DNA of 60,464 nt. Source: an uncultured Collinsella sp. GTDB lineage: Bacteria; Actinomycetota; Coriobacteriia; Coriobacteriales; Coriobacteriaceae. The stretch's first letter is position 1, and each line of letters opens with the position of its first letter. Positions 1 to 8,518 of the stretch are shown here, piece by piece. The stretch lies in the NCBI GenBank assembly GCA_900545665.1, contig UQZU01000012.1, positions 1 through 60,464 of the forward strand, given 5' to 3'. A program made the translations under genes and the position numbers. Below the pieces are notes generated by a model. The model ran no database searches. It saw nothing but the letters and a program-made list of their open reading frames with translations, and was not told where the DNA came from.

Positions 1-54
1 CTGGTGATCTCCGCCTTGAGAGGGCGGCGTCCTAAACCGCTAGACGAACGGGCC
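1..54 (-). tRNA. tRNA-Glu (CTC), truncated by the window edge
   Basis: Read on the minus strand, the sequence begins GGCCCGTTCGTCTAG, the usual 5' end of a bacterial tRNA-Glu. It continues through a D-arm to an anticodon stem CCGCC/GGCGG enclosing the loop CTCTCAA, which gives anticodon CTC. The variable region, T-arm and 3' acceptor strand lie to the left of base 1, so the gene is incomplete here. Confidence 0.93.
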
Positions 55-81
55 ACATGACATCTGCACTGCCGTGCTGCG

Positions 82-117
82 AGGAAATATATTACGGGAC
101 AAAAAACGTCAGCGCAA
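82..117 (-). promoter_or_regulatory. Promoter of tRNA-Glu
   Basis: On the minus strand a -35 TTGCGC (117-112) and a -10 TAATAT (94-89) are separated by 17 bases. The predicted start, near base 82, lies about 28 bases ahead of the mature tRNA 5' end. The same -35 hexamer occurs in the DUF134-NifX promoter. Confidence 0.6.
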
Positions 118-181
118 GAAGAAATTCCAAATTGCCCAAATTTTGTCGGCAGGTTATGGAACACGCAGGTAAACTGGGTAG

Positions 182-1576
182 CTAATTCAAGTTGAGATGG
201 ACCAAAAGAGCTTCGCGCTCGTTGGGAATATTGTCTTCGATCACGGCGTCGAGGGCGGAGTTGAGAAGCTGACCCAGTTCCGGCCCGGGCTTGACTCCGG
301 CACGGATCAGGTCGCCGCCGTTGATGGCGAGCATCTTGAGCGTATGGGGCTCCCCTGCCTTCAGCAGCTCGTGCGCCAGCGCGCGCATCTCCTCAATCGT
401 CTCAACGTAATAGAAGCACGATGGGGCCTTGCCAAGCGTGTCAGCACGCTTGAGGTCCATGAGCTCGTCAATCAGGCGGGCCGTGTCGACGCCCTCACCC
501 GAAAGCGCGCGCATCATATTGAGCAGGCAGGAGCGCTCGGGGCGCAGCGGCTTATCGTGATATTTGATGAGCAGGCAAACGTCGCGCACCAGGTCGTGCG
601 AGAGTGCCAGGCGATCCATAATGACGCGCGCTTTCTTGGCGCCGAGCTCGGGATGACCGTAGAAGTGTCCGCTGCCGGCGTGATCGACCGTAAAGCACTC
701 GGGCTTGGAGACATCGTGCAAAAACGCCGCCCACATAAGGCTCGACGATGGCGCGACGCCGTCGCACAGCGCCAGCTCCCCTGCCACCGTCAGCACACGG
801 GCGATATGCTCGTAGACGTTAAACGCATGATAGACACTTCGCTGATCAAACCCGCGACCCGCTGCCAACTCGGGCACAGCGGCGCAGATGAGCTCAGGGT
901 AGCGCAACATGGCGTCTCCCCCGTGACCGGTCGAAAGAATGCCCTCGAGCTCAATACCCACACGCTCGCGCGCTACGGCATCGAGCAGCGGCGCGCACTC
1001 GGCAAGCGCACGCTTGGTCTCGGGCTCAATCATAAAGTCCAGGCGGCAGGCAAAGCGCACCGCGCGCAGCATGCGCAGGGCGTCCTCGTTAAAGCGACGC
1101 TTGGGATCGCCGACAGCGCGAATCAGCTTGCGCTCCAAGTCACCCTGGCCGTCGTAGCGGTCGACAAGCCCGCGCTCGGGATGCCAGGCCATGGCGTTGA
1201 CGGTAAAGTCGCGGCGCGCCAGATCGTCCTCGAGCGAGGCGGCGCGCTCGACGCTCTGAGGATGGCGCCCATCGGTATAGAAGCCATCAAGACGGTACGT
1301 GGTGACCTCGATACGCTCGCCATCGGAAATAGCCGTGATTCCGCCAAATTTAATGCCCGACTCCACAACCACGATGCCGGCGACCTCGAGCGCCGCCTTG
1401 GACTCCTGCCACAGGCCGCTACAGCACATGTCAACATCGTGGCTGGGACACCCCAACAGGGCGTCGCGCACCCAACCGCCAACGTACCAAGCCTCAAGAC
1501 CAGCCGCCTCAAGCGCGCGCAAGACGCGCAGGGAGGCATCGGACGGTTGCGTACCGTTGAGCGAAACATTGCACAT
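182..1576 (-). CDS. cca: CCA tRNA nucleotidyltransferase with HD domain
   Basis: The 464-residue protein belongs to the class II nucleotidyltransferase/poly(A) polymerase superfamily. The head domain shows the G-G-W-V-R-D motif (about 33-38), the catalytic D-V-D (about 47-49) and RRDFTVNAMAW (about 120-130). These are followed by the neck signature around EDALRMLRAVRFA. A C-terminal HD domain carries AAFLHDVSK and GHPELGAKKA. The expected role is to add or repair the 3' CCA end of tRNAs, and the HD domain may give phosphohydrolase activity. An AGGAGG sequence lies upstream of the ATG. The gene appears monocistronic, and no terminator was identified at its 3' end. Confidence 0.92.
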   Translation of the reverse strand: MCNVSLNGTQPSDASLRVLRALEAAGLEAWYVGGWVRDALLGCPSHDVDMCCSGLWQESKAALEVAGIVVVESGIKFGGITAISDGERIEVTTYRLDGFYTDGRHPQSVERAASLEDDLARRDFTVNAMAWHPERGLVDRYDGQGDLERKLIRAVGDPKRRFNEDALRMLRAVRFACRLDFMIEPETKRALAECAPLLDAVARERVGIELEGILSTGHGGDAMLRYPELICAAVPELAAGRGFDQRSVYHAFNVYEHIARVLTVAGELALCDGVAPSSSLMWAAFLHDVSKPECFTVDHAGSGHFYGHPELGAKKARVIMDRLALSHDLVRDVCLLIKYHDKPLRPERSCLLNMMRALSGEGVDTARLIDELMDLKRADTLGKAPSCFYYVETIEEMRALAHELLKAGEPHTLKMLAINGGDLIRAGVKPGPELGQLLNSALDAVIEDNIPNEREALLVHLNLN

Positions 1577-1673
1577 GCCTGTGGCCTCCTGCGACTATCA
1601 AATTGGCTATCGATTGCGTCTGCAAGAAGTCTAGCAAGAAACAGCCTCCACTGCACACGCAAGTCCGATAAAC

Positions 1674-1707
1674 AAAAACGCATCCGTCCTAGTCTAAGAC
1701 GGATGCG
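1674..1707 (-). terminator. Intrinsic terminator after fruK
   Basis: Arms CGCATCCGTC and GACGGATGCG (1679-1707) form a 10-bp stem. On the minus strand they are followed by GTTTTTGTTT. The terminator lies just downstream of the fruK stop at 1741. Confidence 0.85.
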
Positions 1708-1740
1708 AAATAATCAAACTAGTCAGGCAAGGTACAGGGA

Positions 1741-2673
1741 CTAGCAGACCTGGCGAACCTCGATGTGCTTCTTATATTCGTCCACCTTGGCAAAATCGCC
1801 CAGACCAGGGCACTCGACCACGTTGGCGCCGGTAGCCATCGAAAGGCGCAGGGCGTCCTCGACGCGCTCGGGGGCGTCGTGCCACACGGACAGGAAGGCA
1901 GCGAGCGAGGAATCGCCGGCGCACACCGTCGACAGCAGCTTGACGTCGAAGGTGCGGTTGGCAAACCAAATGTGCTCGCCGTTGGAGAAGTACGCACCGG
2001 CGCCGCCAAGAGTCAGCAGCACATTCTTGGCGCCCTTGGCGTGCAGCTCGGCCATCGCGCCCTTGACGGACTCATCGTCGCCACCGCTCACCTTAATGCC
2101 AAAGATATCGAGCAGCTCATCGTCATTGGGCTTGATCAGCAGCGGCTCCATGGCAATGAGGTCTGCCAGCTGATGGCTCGAGATGTCGAGAACGAACTCG
2201 GCGCCCTTGGCCTTGACGCGGCGCAGAACCTCGGCCAGGAAGCCCTCGGAAGTGTTGGGAGGCAGCGAGCCGCTGATTACCAGGCAGGTCATGTCATCGA
2301 GCGAATCGATGAGCTCAAACATCTCCTGCTCATTGGCCTCGTTGATGGCGGCACCGGCGTTGACCATGTTGTACTCGGTGTCGGGGCCGGCATTAAGGAA
2401 CACGTTGACGCGCGTGATGCCGTCGGTCCACACGGGCTTGACGGGCACGCCCAGGGCCTCGGCGCCCTTGACGATGAACTCGCCCGAGAAGCCAGCGAAG
2501 AAGCCCAGGATCGTGGTGTCGACACCGTAGTGGTCAAGCGTAAACGAGACGTTGAGGCCCTTGCCGTTGGGCGTATAGACGGCGTTGCGAGTACGCGTGA
2601 CGGTGTTGGCAGCAAGGCCGTCGCAGGCGATGTTGTAGTCAATGGCGGGATTTGCAGTGAGCGTGTAAATCAT
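1741..2673 (-). CDS. fruK: 1-phosphofructokinase, PfkB family
   Basis: This 310-residue protein starts MIYTLTANPAIDYN, typical of 1-phosphofructokinases. It should phosphorylate fructose-1-phosphate, delivered by FruA, to fructose-1,6-bisphosphate. The first PfkB signature appears as NGKGLNVSF (about 41-49). The second appears as VCAGDSSLAAFL near residue 250, keeping the catalytic Asp but with Cys in place of the first Gly of the usual GAGD. The ATG at 2673 is chosen because AAAGGA lies just upstream; an upstream in-frame GTG has no ribosome site. It is the last gene of the fructose island and has its own TATACT -10-like box. Its frameshifted paralogue lies immediately upstream. Confidence 0.9.
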   Translation of the reverse strand: MIYTLTANPAIDYNIACDGLAANTVTRTRNAVYTPNGKGLNVSFTLDHYGVDTTILGFFAGFSGEFIVKGAEALGVPVKPVWTDGITRVNVFLNAGPDTEYNMVNAGAAINEANEQEMFELIDSLDDMTCLVISGSLPPNTSEGFLAEVLRRVKAKGAEFVLDISSHQLADLIAMEPLLIKPNDDELLDIFGIKVSGGDDESVKGAMAELHAKGAKNVLLTLGGAGAYFSNGEHIWFANRTFDVKLLSTVCAGDSSLAAFLSVWHDAPERVEDALRLSMATGANVVECPGLGDFAKVDEYKKHIEVRQVC

Positions 2674-2700
2674 GAATGTTCCTTTCACGAAGCAACGTGT

Positions 2701-2720
2701 TAATGAAAGTATATTCCACG
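2701..2720 (-). promoter_or_regulatory. fruK -10-like box overlapped by a fru operator half-site
   Basis: On the minus strand the leader reads TATACTTTCATTA. TATACT is a good -10, though no convincing -35 is visible. The overlapping CTTTCATTA (2709-2701) matches 9 of 9 bases of the left arm of the palindrome between fruA and the rpiR-type gene (8655-8663). Control by the same regulator is inferred. Confidence 0.4.
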
Positions 2721-2801
2721 CATCGGTAAAAGGCTAGGACAACTCGGTGAACAGTGTGGAAGCGATGAAGTACGGCGGGACACCTCTCCCCATGGCGGAA
2801 C

Positions 2802-2833
2802 AAAAAAGGCGCCCCAGCCGAAACCGGGGCGCC
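2802..2833 (-). terminator. Terminator between the two fruK paralogues
   Basis: GGCGCCCC (2808-2815) pairs with GGGGCGCC (2826-2833) around a 10-base loop. The minus-strand product ends in TTTTTT (2807-2802). Confidence 0.87.
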
Positions 2834-2861
2834 GCATGCGCACGAATATGTCGCGTTTCGA

Positions 2862-3793
2862 TTACTGACGATCGAGCTTGCGGACAGCAACGCGCTTGCT
2901 GTACTCGTCGACGTGACCAAAGTCGCCAATACCGACGGACTCGGCGACGTTGGCGCCGGTGGCCATAGCGAGCTTCATGGCCTCCTCGACGTTGTCGCGA
3001 TCCCTGTACCACTTGTGCAGGAACGCAGCGAGGGTGCAATCGCCGGCGCAGACGGAAGAAACCAGCTTGATGTTGAACTCACGCTTGGCGTACCAGATGT
3101 CCTCGCCGTTGGAGAAGTAAGCGTCGCCGCGGCTACCGCGGGTGAGCAGCACGTTCTGAACGCCAGCGTCGTGAGCCATCTTCATGGCAACGCGAACCTC
3201 GTCGTCGGTATCGACCGGCACGCCGAAGATGGCCTTCATCTCGTGATGGTTCGGCTTGATGAGCAGCGGCTTCTTGTGAGCGAGCTCCTTGAGCTTGTCG
3301 GAGGACAGGTCCAAGACGACGTCGGCGCCACGAGCCTGAGCGTGCTCCATGACCTGAGCCAGGAAGTCAGGCGTAGCTTTGGGAGGCACGGAGCCGGAAA
3401 CGATCAGGCACTCGAGATCGCCCGCGGTGTCCAGGATGTTGTAGAGCTCCTCCTGGTGCTGCGGCGTGATCGGAGCACCCGGGTTCAGGATGCCGTACTC
3501 GTGCTGGCCATCGTTGACGTAGGTGTTAATGCGCGTGATACCGTCGGTCCAGACCGGGCGGCAGAGGCAACCCAGGTTCATGACCTCCTCGACGATGAAC
3601 TTGCCCGTGAAGCCAGCGAAGAAGCCGAGCGCGACGGTGTCGACGCCCATCTTCTTAAAGGCGAAGGACACGTCGAGGCCCTTGCCGTTAGCGTGTAGCT
3701 GGCCGAGCCGGTGCGGACGTTCTCGTCGGGCTCGAGCGGAGAGCTCGAAACCGTCATGTCGACAGCCGGGTTAGCGGTTAGCGTGTAGAACAT
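2862..3793 (-). pseudogene. Second 1-phosphofructokinase (PfkB family), frameshifted
   Basis: The N-terminal reading frame (from ATG 3793) encodes MFYTLTANPAVD and reads to about NVRTGSASYT. Homology then continues in another frame as NGKGLDVSFAFKKMGVDTV and runs to the stop at 2862. Restoring one base near 3692, so that TACAC-GCT becomes TACACNGCT, gives 933 nt, exactly the length of the neighbouring fruK. The C-terminal part keeps GSVPPKATPDFLAQV and VCAGDCTLAAFL. An internal GTG at 3671 with AAGGG upstream could start a truncated product lacking the N-terminal substrate-binding region. The rest of the gene shows no decay, so a very recent mutation or a sequencing/assembly error are both possible. 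It lies downstream of ptsI in the same direction. Confidence 0.85.
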
Positions 3794-3867
3794 TTACAGT
3801 ACCCCCTGTATATGTGAGGGCCGCGTGGCCGGCCCATTCCAACCACGCGGTTACCTCTGATACCAAA

Positions 3868-5577
3868 TTAGCGAGCTGCGGACTCGAGCAGTGCCTTGAC
3901 CTCGGCGGCGGTGTTGCAGGCGAGCGCCTTCTCGGCGAGCTCGTCGCACTCGGCCTTGGTCCACTGGCTGATGGTCTTGCGGGCGCGCAGGATCGACGGA
4001 GCGCTCATCGAGAACTCCTCCAGGCCCCAGCTGATCAGCAGCGGCTCGAGCAGCGGATCAGCAGCGGCCTCGCCGCACATACCAACCATGATGCCGGCAT
4101 TCACGCCGCTCTCGATGATGTTCTTGAGCGAGCGGAGCACGGCGGGATAGTACACCTGGTACAGGTTAGAGATGGTGTCGTTGCCACGGTCGGCGCACAT
4201 GGTGTAGCCGATCAGGTCGTTGGTGCCGATGGAGAAGAAGTCGGCGACCTCGGCCAGACGGTCTGCGAGCAGCGAAGCGGCGGGCGTCTCGACCATGATG
4301 CCGACCTCGATGTTCTCGTTGAACTTGCGACCCTCTTCGGTCAGCTCGGCCTTGCACTGCTCGACGAGCTCCTTGACAGCCAAGACCTCCTCGACGCAGG
4401 TGACGAGCGGGATCATAATCTTGACGTCACCGAAGGCGCTGGCGCGCAGCAGAGCGCGGAGCTGGACCTTGTACTGGTCGGGATTGGCCAGGCAGTAACG
4501 CACGGCGCGGAAGCCCATGAAAGGGTTGTCTTCCTTGACCATGTGCAGATACGGAATCTCCTTGTCGCCACCCACATCGAGCGTGCGGATGATGACCGGA
4601 GCACCCTTGAGCGCGCTGGCGACCTTACGGTAGGCGTTGAACTGCTCCTCCTCGGAAGGAAGCTCAGAAGAGTCCATGAACAGGAACTCGGAGCGGAACA
4701 GACCGATAGCCTCGGCGTCGTGATCGAGCGCGTTGGGCACGTCATCGGGGTTACCGATGTTGCAGGCGATGATCTTCTTGATGCCATCGGCAGTCACGGA
4801 CGGCTTGCCACGGAAGGCCTCGAGGGCTGCCTTCTCGGCAGCGAAGGCCTCGGCCTTGGCGGTGTAGGCAGCGAGCGTCTCCTCGTCGGGATCGGCCTCG
4901 ACGATACCCTTGCCACCGTCGACGACAACGGTCATGCCATTGCGCAGAGCGGTGCAGCTGTTGGAAACCGAAAGGACAGCCGGGATCTCGAGGGCGCGCG
5001 CAATGATCGCGGAGTGCGACGTGCGGCCACCGGTCTCGGTGACGATACCGGCAACGTGGGCCTTATCGATCGTGGCGGTCATGGACGGCGTGAGGTCGTG
5101 CACGACAACGACAGTGTTCTCGGGCAGGACGGAGAGGTCGACGACCTCCTTGCCCAGCAGCTCAGCCAGAATACCGGTGCGGATGTCGGCGATGTCGGCC
5201 GCACGCAGGCGGAACATCTCGTCGTCCATGGACAGGAACATGTTCTCGAACATGGTCGAAGTGTCCATGAGCGCCTGCTCGGCGCAGGTACCGCCGTCAA
5301 TGGCGGCGTTGATGGCGTCGGTCATGCCCGGGTCCTGAGCCAGGACAATGTGTCCGTTCATGATCTCGGCCTCGGCCTCGCCCACCGTCTCCTTCATGTG
5401 GTCGGCCTGAGCCTGGGTCTTCTCGCAGAAGACCGAAAGAGCGGACTGATAGCGCTCCTTCTCTGCTGCCGAATCAGCAACCTCGTGCGGCTCAAACGTC
5501 AAGTCGGGATCGACGGCGACCATGACGGTGCCGATACCGATGCCCTCGGAAGCGTTGACTCCCTGATACATTCCCAT
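3868..5577 (-). CDS. ptsI: Phosphoenolpyruvate-protein phosphotransferase (PTS enzyme I)
   Basis: Enzyme I takes phosphate from phosphoenolpyruvate and passes it to HPr. The 569-residue protein has the expected order. An N-terminal HPr-interacting domain comes first. The swivelling phosphohistidine domain carries GGRTSHSAIIAR (active His). The C-terminal PEP-binding barrel carries DFFSIGTNDLIGYTM and GMCGEAAADP (active-site Cys). Two starts are possible: ATG 5577 with GGAG six bases upstream, or ATG 5571 two codons on with AGAGG seven bases upstream. An in-frame start further upstream lacks family similarity. The gene follows ptsH by 127 bases, with a weak hairpin between them. Confidence 0.95.
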   Translation of the reverse strand: MGMYQGVNASEGIGIGTVMVAVDPDLTFEPHEVADSAAEKERYQSALSVFCEKTQAQADHMKETVGEAEAEIMNGHIVLAQDPGMTDAINAAIDGGTCAEQALMDTSTMFENMFLSMDDEMFRLRAADIADIRTGILAELLGKEVVDLSVLPENTVVVVHDLTPSMTATIDKAHVAGIVTETGGRTSHSAIIARALEIPAVLSVSNSCTALRNGMTVVVDGGKGIVEADPDEETLAAYTAKAEAFAAEKAALEAFRGKPSVTADGIKKIIACNIGNPDDVPNALDHDAEAIGLFRSEFLFMDSSELPSEEEQFNAYRKVASALKGAPVIIRTLDVGGDKEIPYLHMVKEDNPFMGFRAVRYCLANPDQYKVQLRALLRASAFGDVKIMIPLVTCVEEVLAVKELVEQCKAELTEEGRKFNENIEVGIMVETPAASLLADRLAEVADFFSIGTNDLIGYTMCADRGNDTISNLYQVYYPAVLRSLKNIIESGVNAGIMVGMCGEAAADPLLEPLLISWGLEEFSMSAPSILRARKTISQWTKAECDELAEKALACNTAAEVKALLESAAR

Positions 5578-5623
5578 TCCTCTCTCCGTGTCATGTGATA
5601 AAGCGTTTTGCCATATCCATGAC

Positions 5624-5659
5624 AAAAGAGCGCAGCTACCTTACAACAGGTCACTGCGC
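5624..5659 (-). terminator. Weak hairpin between ptsH and ptsI
   Basis: GCGCAG (5630-5635) pairs with CTGCGC (5654-5659). On the minus strand the stem is followed by TCTTTTG. The short stem suggests partial termination or mRNA processing, which could set a higher HPr than enzyme I level; that role is inferred. Confidence 0.5.
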
Positions 5660-5704
5660 CCCCAAATATGAACTTAGTTGTTCAGCATGCGACCCGTTTG
5701 AGTT

Positions 5705-5968
5705 CTACTCGCCAAGACCGCTCTTGATGAGCTCGATGGCAGCAGCCAGAGCCTCGGCCTCGTCAGCGCCGTCGCACTTGACCTCGACCTCGGTGCCGCA
5801 GGGGATACCAGCAGCCATGAGGGCCATCGGGGACTTGCCGTTGACCTCCTTCTCGGGGGTGACGACCGTCACGTCACAGGCGTACTTGCCCATGGTGGAG
5901 GCGAACAGACCAGCCGGACGCATGTGCAGACCCTGAGGATTAACGAGGGTAGCCTTCTCAGAAACCAT
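5705..5968 (-). CDS. ptsH: Phosphocarrier protein HPr
   Basis: The 87-residue protein has the normal HPr length. The active-site signature NPQGLHMRPAGLF carries the phosphorylated His near residue 15. The regulatory-serine region NGKSPMALMAAGIP keeps a Ser near residue 46, so HPr kinase-type control is possible in principle. HPr relays phosphate from enzyme I to the IIA domain of FruA. A strong AAAAAAGGAG lies upstream of the ATG. The gene sits between fruA and ptsI but is separated from fruA by a terminator and about 550 bases, so it is probably transcribed from its own promoter. Confidence 0.96.
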   Translation of the reverse strand: MVSEKATLVNPQGLHMRPAGLFASTMGKYACDVTVVTPEKEVNGKSPMALMAAGIPCGTEVEVKCDGADEAEALAAAIELIKSGLGE

Positions 5969-6035
5969 AGTTGACTCCTTTTTTGTGTTTAACCCCTGTC
6001 ATGCATGTGGCAGGAGTCAGATTCACGACGTTGTT

Positions 6036-6043
6036 TATATTAA
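6036..6043 (-). promoter_or_regulatory. Candidate -10 box for ptsH
   Basis: TAATAT on the minus strand (6042-6037) lies about 70 bases ahead of the ptsH start, downstream of the long inverted repeat. No good -35 is seen at 16-18 bases, so this is tentative. Confidence 0.3.
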
Positions 6044-6106
6044 CTCACATCAAACGGTTTTTCATTGTGTTTCAGACGAATTATTGGACAGATGTGTTTG
6101 TCGTCC

Positions 6107-6257
6107 GCTTGCTCGCCCACAGGGGGCCGGGCGCGGCCAGTGAGATTTCCTGCTCTACAGTCCTGCTCGCACGAAGAGCACATTAAGTGCTCTTCGGCTC
6201 GTGCGGAACTCGCGATAAATCTCACTGCCGCGCCCGGCCCCCTGTGGGCGAGCAAGC
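6107..6257. repeat. Long composite inverted repeat, unknown element
   Basis: The outer arms 6107-6148 and 6217-6257 are complementary over about 41 bases with a single bulged base. The centre holds a second hairpin: GAAGAGCAC and GTGCTCTTC flank a five-base ATTAA loop, and CGCACGA pairs outside it with a five-base bulge. The whole 151-base segment could fold into one rod. No credible gene overlaps it. It could be a MITE/REPIN-type repeat, a structured RNA or a strong fold-back between fruA and ptsH. Confidence 0.85.
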
Positions 6258-6353
6258 TGCGGAAACTCGGTCGGTCCAGAGTAATGTCGGCTGAAAGGAA
6301 TTCAGGCTGAATATTTGTCCGCCCGGACGATCCGATAGACAGGCCGCGCTATC

Positions 6354-6430
6354 CCCTATTTCTAAGTTGCGGTGAAATAGGGACTGAATTTGGGGTTGAA
6401 TCGTTTAAACAGACCCTATTTCACCGCAAC
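6354..6430. repeat. Three-armed alternative hairpin
   Basis: GTTGCGGTGAAATAGGG (6366-6382) is perfectly complementary to 6414-6430, enclosing 31 bases. CCCTATTTC at 6354-6362 can also pair with GAAATAGGG at 6374-6382. The middle arm can therefore pair with only one flank at a time. It lies immediately downstream of the fruA terminator on the minus strand. Confidence 0.75.
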
Positions 6431-6442
6431 ATATTTGAGGAT

Positions 6443-6478
6443 GAAAAAGGCGGAGGCCCTGGAGAGGGACTCCGCCTT
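6443..6478 (-). terminator. Intrinsic terminator after fruA
   Basis: AAGGCGGAG (6447-6455) pairs with CTCCGCCTT (6470-6478). The minus-strand product ends in a T-rich run. Confidence 0.87.
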
Positions 6479-6514
6479 ATATACAGTGGGCGATGTTATT
6501 CGCGTACCGTGGAA

Positions 6515-8518
6515 TTAGACCAGACGAGCGTTGATCGTCTTGGCGATCTCGGCGGCGTCGGTGGAACCCTTGACGGTGGCACGGAAGTCCTCGTCCATGA
6601 GCGCCTCAGCGACCTTGGACAGGATCTTGAGGTGCGTAGTGCCGGCCTGGGCACCGGGGATGAGCAGAGCGATGGCCACGTTGACGGGAGCGCCGTCCAT
6701 GGTGTCCCAACCGGTCACGCCGGACTCGTCCTTGACGACGATGACGGAAGCCTCGGTAATGGCGTCGGACTTGGCATGCGGGATGGCGAAGCCCTCCATC
6801 ATGCCCGTGGTGCCCTCGGCCTCGCGGGCCAGGAAGGCGTTCATCACGGCGTCGGCGTCGCTTGCGATACCGGCCTTGACGGCCTGGTTGGAAACGAAGC
6901 TCAGAGCCTCGTCACGAGAAGCGAAGTCCACGGCGACAAAGACATTCTCGACCTTCACGAAGTCGGCAGCCTCGGCCTTGGGGGCCTCGACGGCAGCGGC
7001 CTTGGGGGCCTCAACGGGCTTGGCTGCAGGAGCGGCCTTCTGGTTCTTCTCGAAGTCGTACTTCTTGAAGGCTACGAACAGGATGCCACCGACCACAGCG
7101 CCGATGAGGATCGCGAGGACCCACAGCGGACCGTTCTCGACAACGGGCAGGACCAGGAAGCCACCGTGAGGCGCCGGATCGTGAACGTTGAACATAATGG
7201 TCAGGATCGAAGCGATAGAGGAACCGAGCATCATGATGGGCATGACGGGCCAGATGTTCTTGGTCATGAACGGAATGGCGCCCTCGGTGATGTGGGTGCA
7301 ACCAAGGATGAGGTTGACGACACCGGCGTCGTGATCCTCCTGGCTGAAGTACTTCTTGCCGACAACGACGGCAAAGGTGGTAATCAGAGGCGGAACGATG
7401 CAGGCGGCGGAGACGGCAGCCATGAAGTTGGTGCCGAAGTTGTAGGTATCGGTGCCAACACCGGCGGCCAAAGCCTCGGTGAGCATAGCGGTACCGGTGA
7501 CGTAAGCAGCCTTGTTGACCGGGCCGCCCATGTCAAAGGCGCACATGCAGCCAATGGCAAGACCCAGTACAACGGCGCCAGAGGCGGACAGGCCCTTGAG
7601 GAAGTCCATCATGGCGGTGTTGATGGCAGCCATGGGGCCGGAAATGCCGAGCATGACCAGGCCGACGATGGCGGTAGAGAACAGCGGGTACAGGAAGATA
7701 GCCTTGAGGCCGTCCAGGTTCTTGGGCAGACCGGCAAAGACCTTCTCGAGCAGCAGGATGACATAACCGGCGAGGAAGCCACCGACGATGCCGCCCAGGA
7801 AGCCGAAGCCCACGCCGGCGCCACCGGCGTCGATCATGCCGGTCTCGGCGTTAACAGGCAGGCCCTGGATGGCGATCATACCGGCAACAAAGCCGGGGAC
7901 GAGCGCCGGGCGCTTGCCGATGGACTCGGCGATGTAGGCGGAAAGCACCGGAACCATGAGGTTCATGGCGATGCCGCCGATGATCTTGAGCATCGCAGCA
8001 AAGCTGTTGTAGTCAGACGCCGTCGAATCGAAGGACGTAATGCCCCACAGGAACGAAACGGCGGTCAGAACACCACCGGCAACGACGAAGACCAGCATGT
8101 GGCTGACGCCGTTCATGAGGTGCTTGTAGATGATGTGGCCGATGGACTCCTTCTCCTCGACCTCGTCCTCGACATCGGCAGCGGCTGCAACCGTGCTGTC
8201 GCCCTTGGCGGCGAGCGCGCGGTCAATCAGCTTACCGGCGGCCTCAACGGACAGGGCCTTGGAAACACCAACGGAAACCATGGGCTTACCGGCGAAACGC
8301 TCAGCCTGGACATCCTTGTCGGCTGCGACGACGACGGCCTTGGCACCAGCGATCTCACTCTTGGTGAGCTCGTTCTCGACGCCGACCTGGCCATGAGTCT
8401 CGACCTTAATGGTCAGACCGCGCTCGGCAGCTGCCTTCTCCAGCGCCTCCTTCGCCATGAAGGTGTGCGCAATGCCGGTCGGGCAACCGGTCGCGGCGAT
8501 GATGTCAAACTTAGCCAT
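6515..8518 (-). CDS. fruA: Fructose-specific PTS permease EIIBCA
   Basis: The 667-residue permease imports fructose and phosphorylates it at C1. Domain order is IIB-IIC-IIA. An N-terminal IIB domain carries ATGCPTGIAHT, with the phosphocysteine near residue 11. A multi-span membrane IIC domain occupies roughly 130-470. An Ala/Pro/Glu-rich linker leads to a C-terminal IIA domain with GFAIPHAK (phosphohistidine). The start ATG 8518 has AAGAAGGAGG upstream; the in-frame extension before it is not family-like. A terminator follows the gene, and an RpiR-type regulator is divergently oriented upstream. Confidence 0.94.
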   Translation of the reverse strand: MAKFDIIAATGCPTGIAHTFMAKEALEKAAAERGLTIKVETHGQVGVENELTKSEIAGAKAVVVAADKDVQAERFAGKPMVSVGVSKALSVEAAGKLIDRALAAKGDSTVAAAADVEDEVEEKESIGHIIYKHLMNGVSHMLVFVVAGGVLTAVSFLWGITSFDSTASDYNSFAAMLKIIGGIAMNLMVPVLSAYIAESIGKRPALVPGFVAGMIAIQGLPVNAETGMIDAGGAGVGFGFLGGIVGGFLAGYVILLLEKVFAGLPKNLDGLKAIFLYPLFSTAIVGLVMLGISGPMAAINTAMMDFLKGLSASGAVVLGLAIGCMCAFDMGGPVNKAAYVTGTAMLTEALAAGVGTDTYNFGTNFMAAVSAACIVPPLITTFAVVVGKKYFSQEDHDAGVVNLILGCTHITEGAIPFMTKNIWPVMPIMMLGSSIASILTIMFNVHDPAPHGGFLVLPVVENGPLWVLAILIGAVVGGILFVAFKKYDFEKNQKAAPAAKPVEAPKAAAVEAPKAEAADFVKVENVFVAVDFASRDEALSFVSNQAVKAGIASDADAVMNAFLAREAEGTTGMMEGFAIPHAKSDAITEASVIVVKDESGVTGWDTMDGAPVNVAIALLIPGAQAGTTHLKILSKVAEALMDEDFRATVKGSTDAAEIAKTINARLV

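Noticed and set aside
197..1744. Long plus-strand open frame opposite cca
   Set aside because: It is antisense to a gene with clear cca motifs, has no recognisable domain and no ribosome site; GC-rich coding DNA often leaves such frames open.
6040..6310. Short frames on both strands across 6040-6310
   Set aside because: They lie within the long inverted repeat, so similar peptides appear on both strands; no coding evidence.
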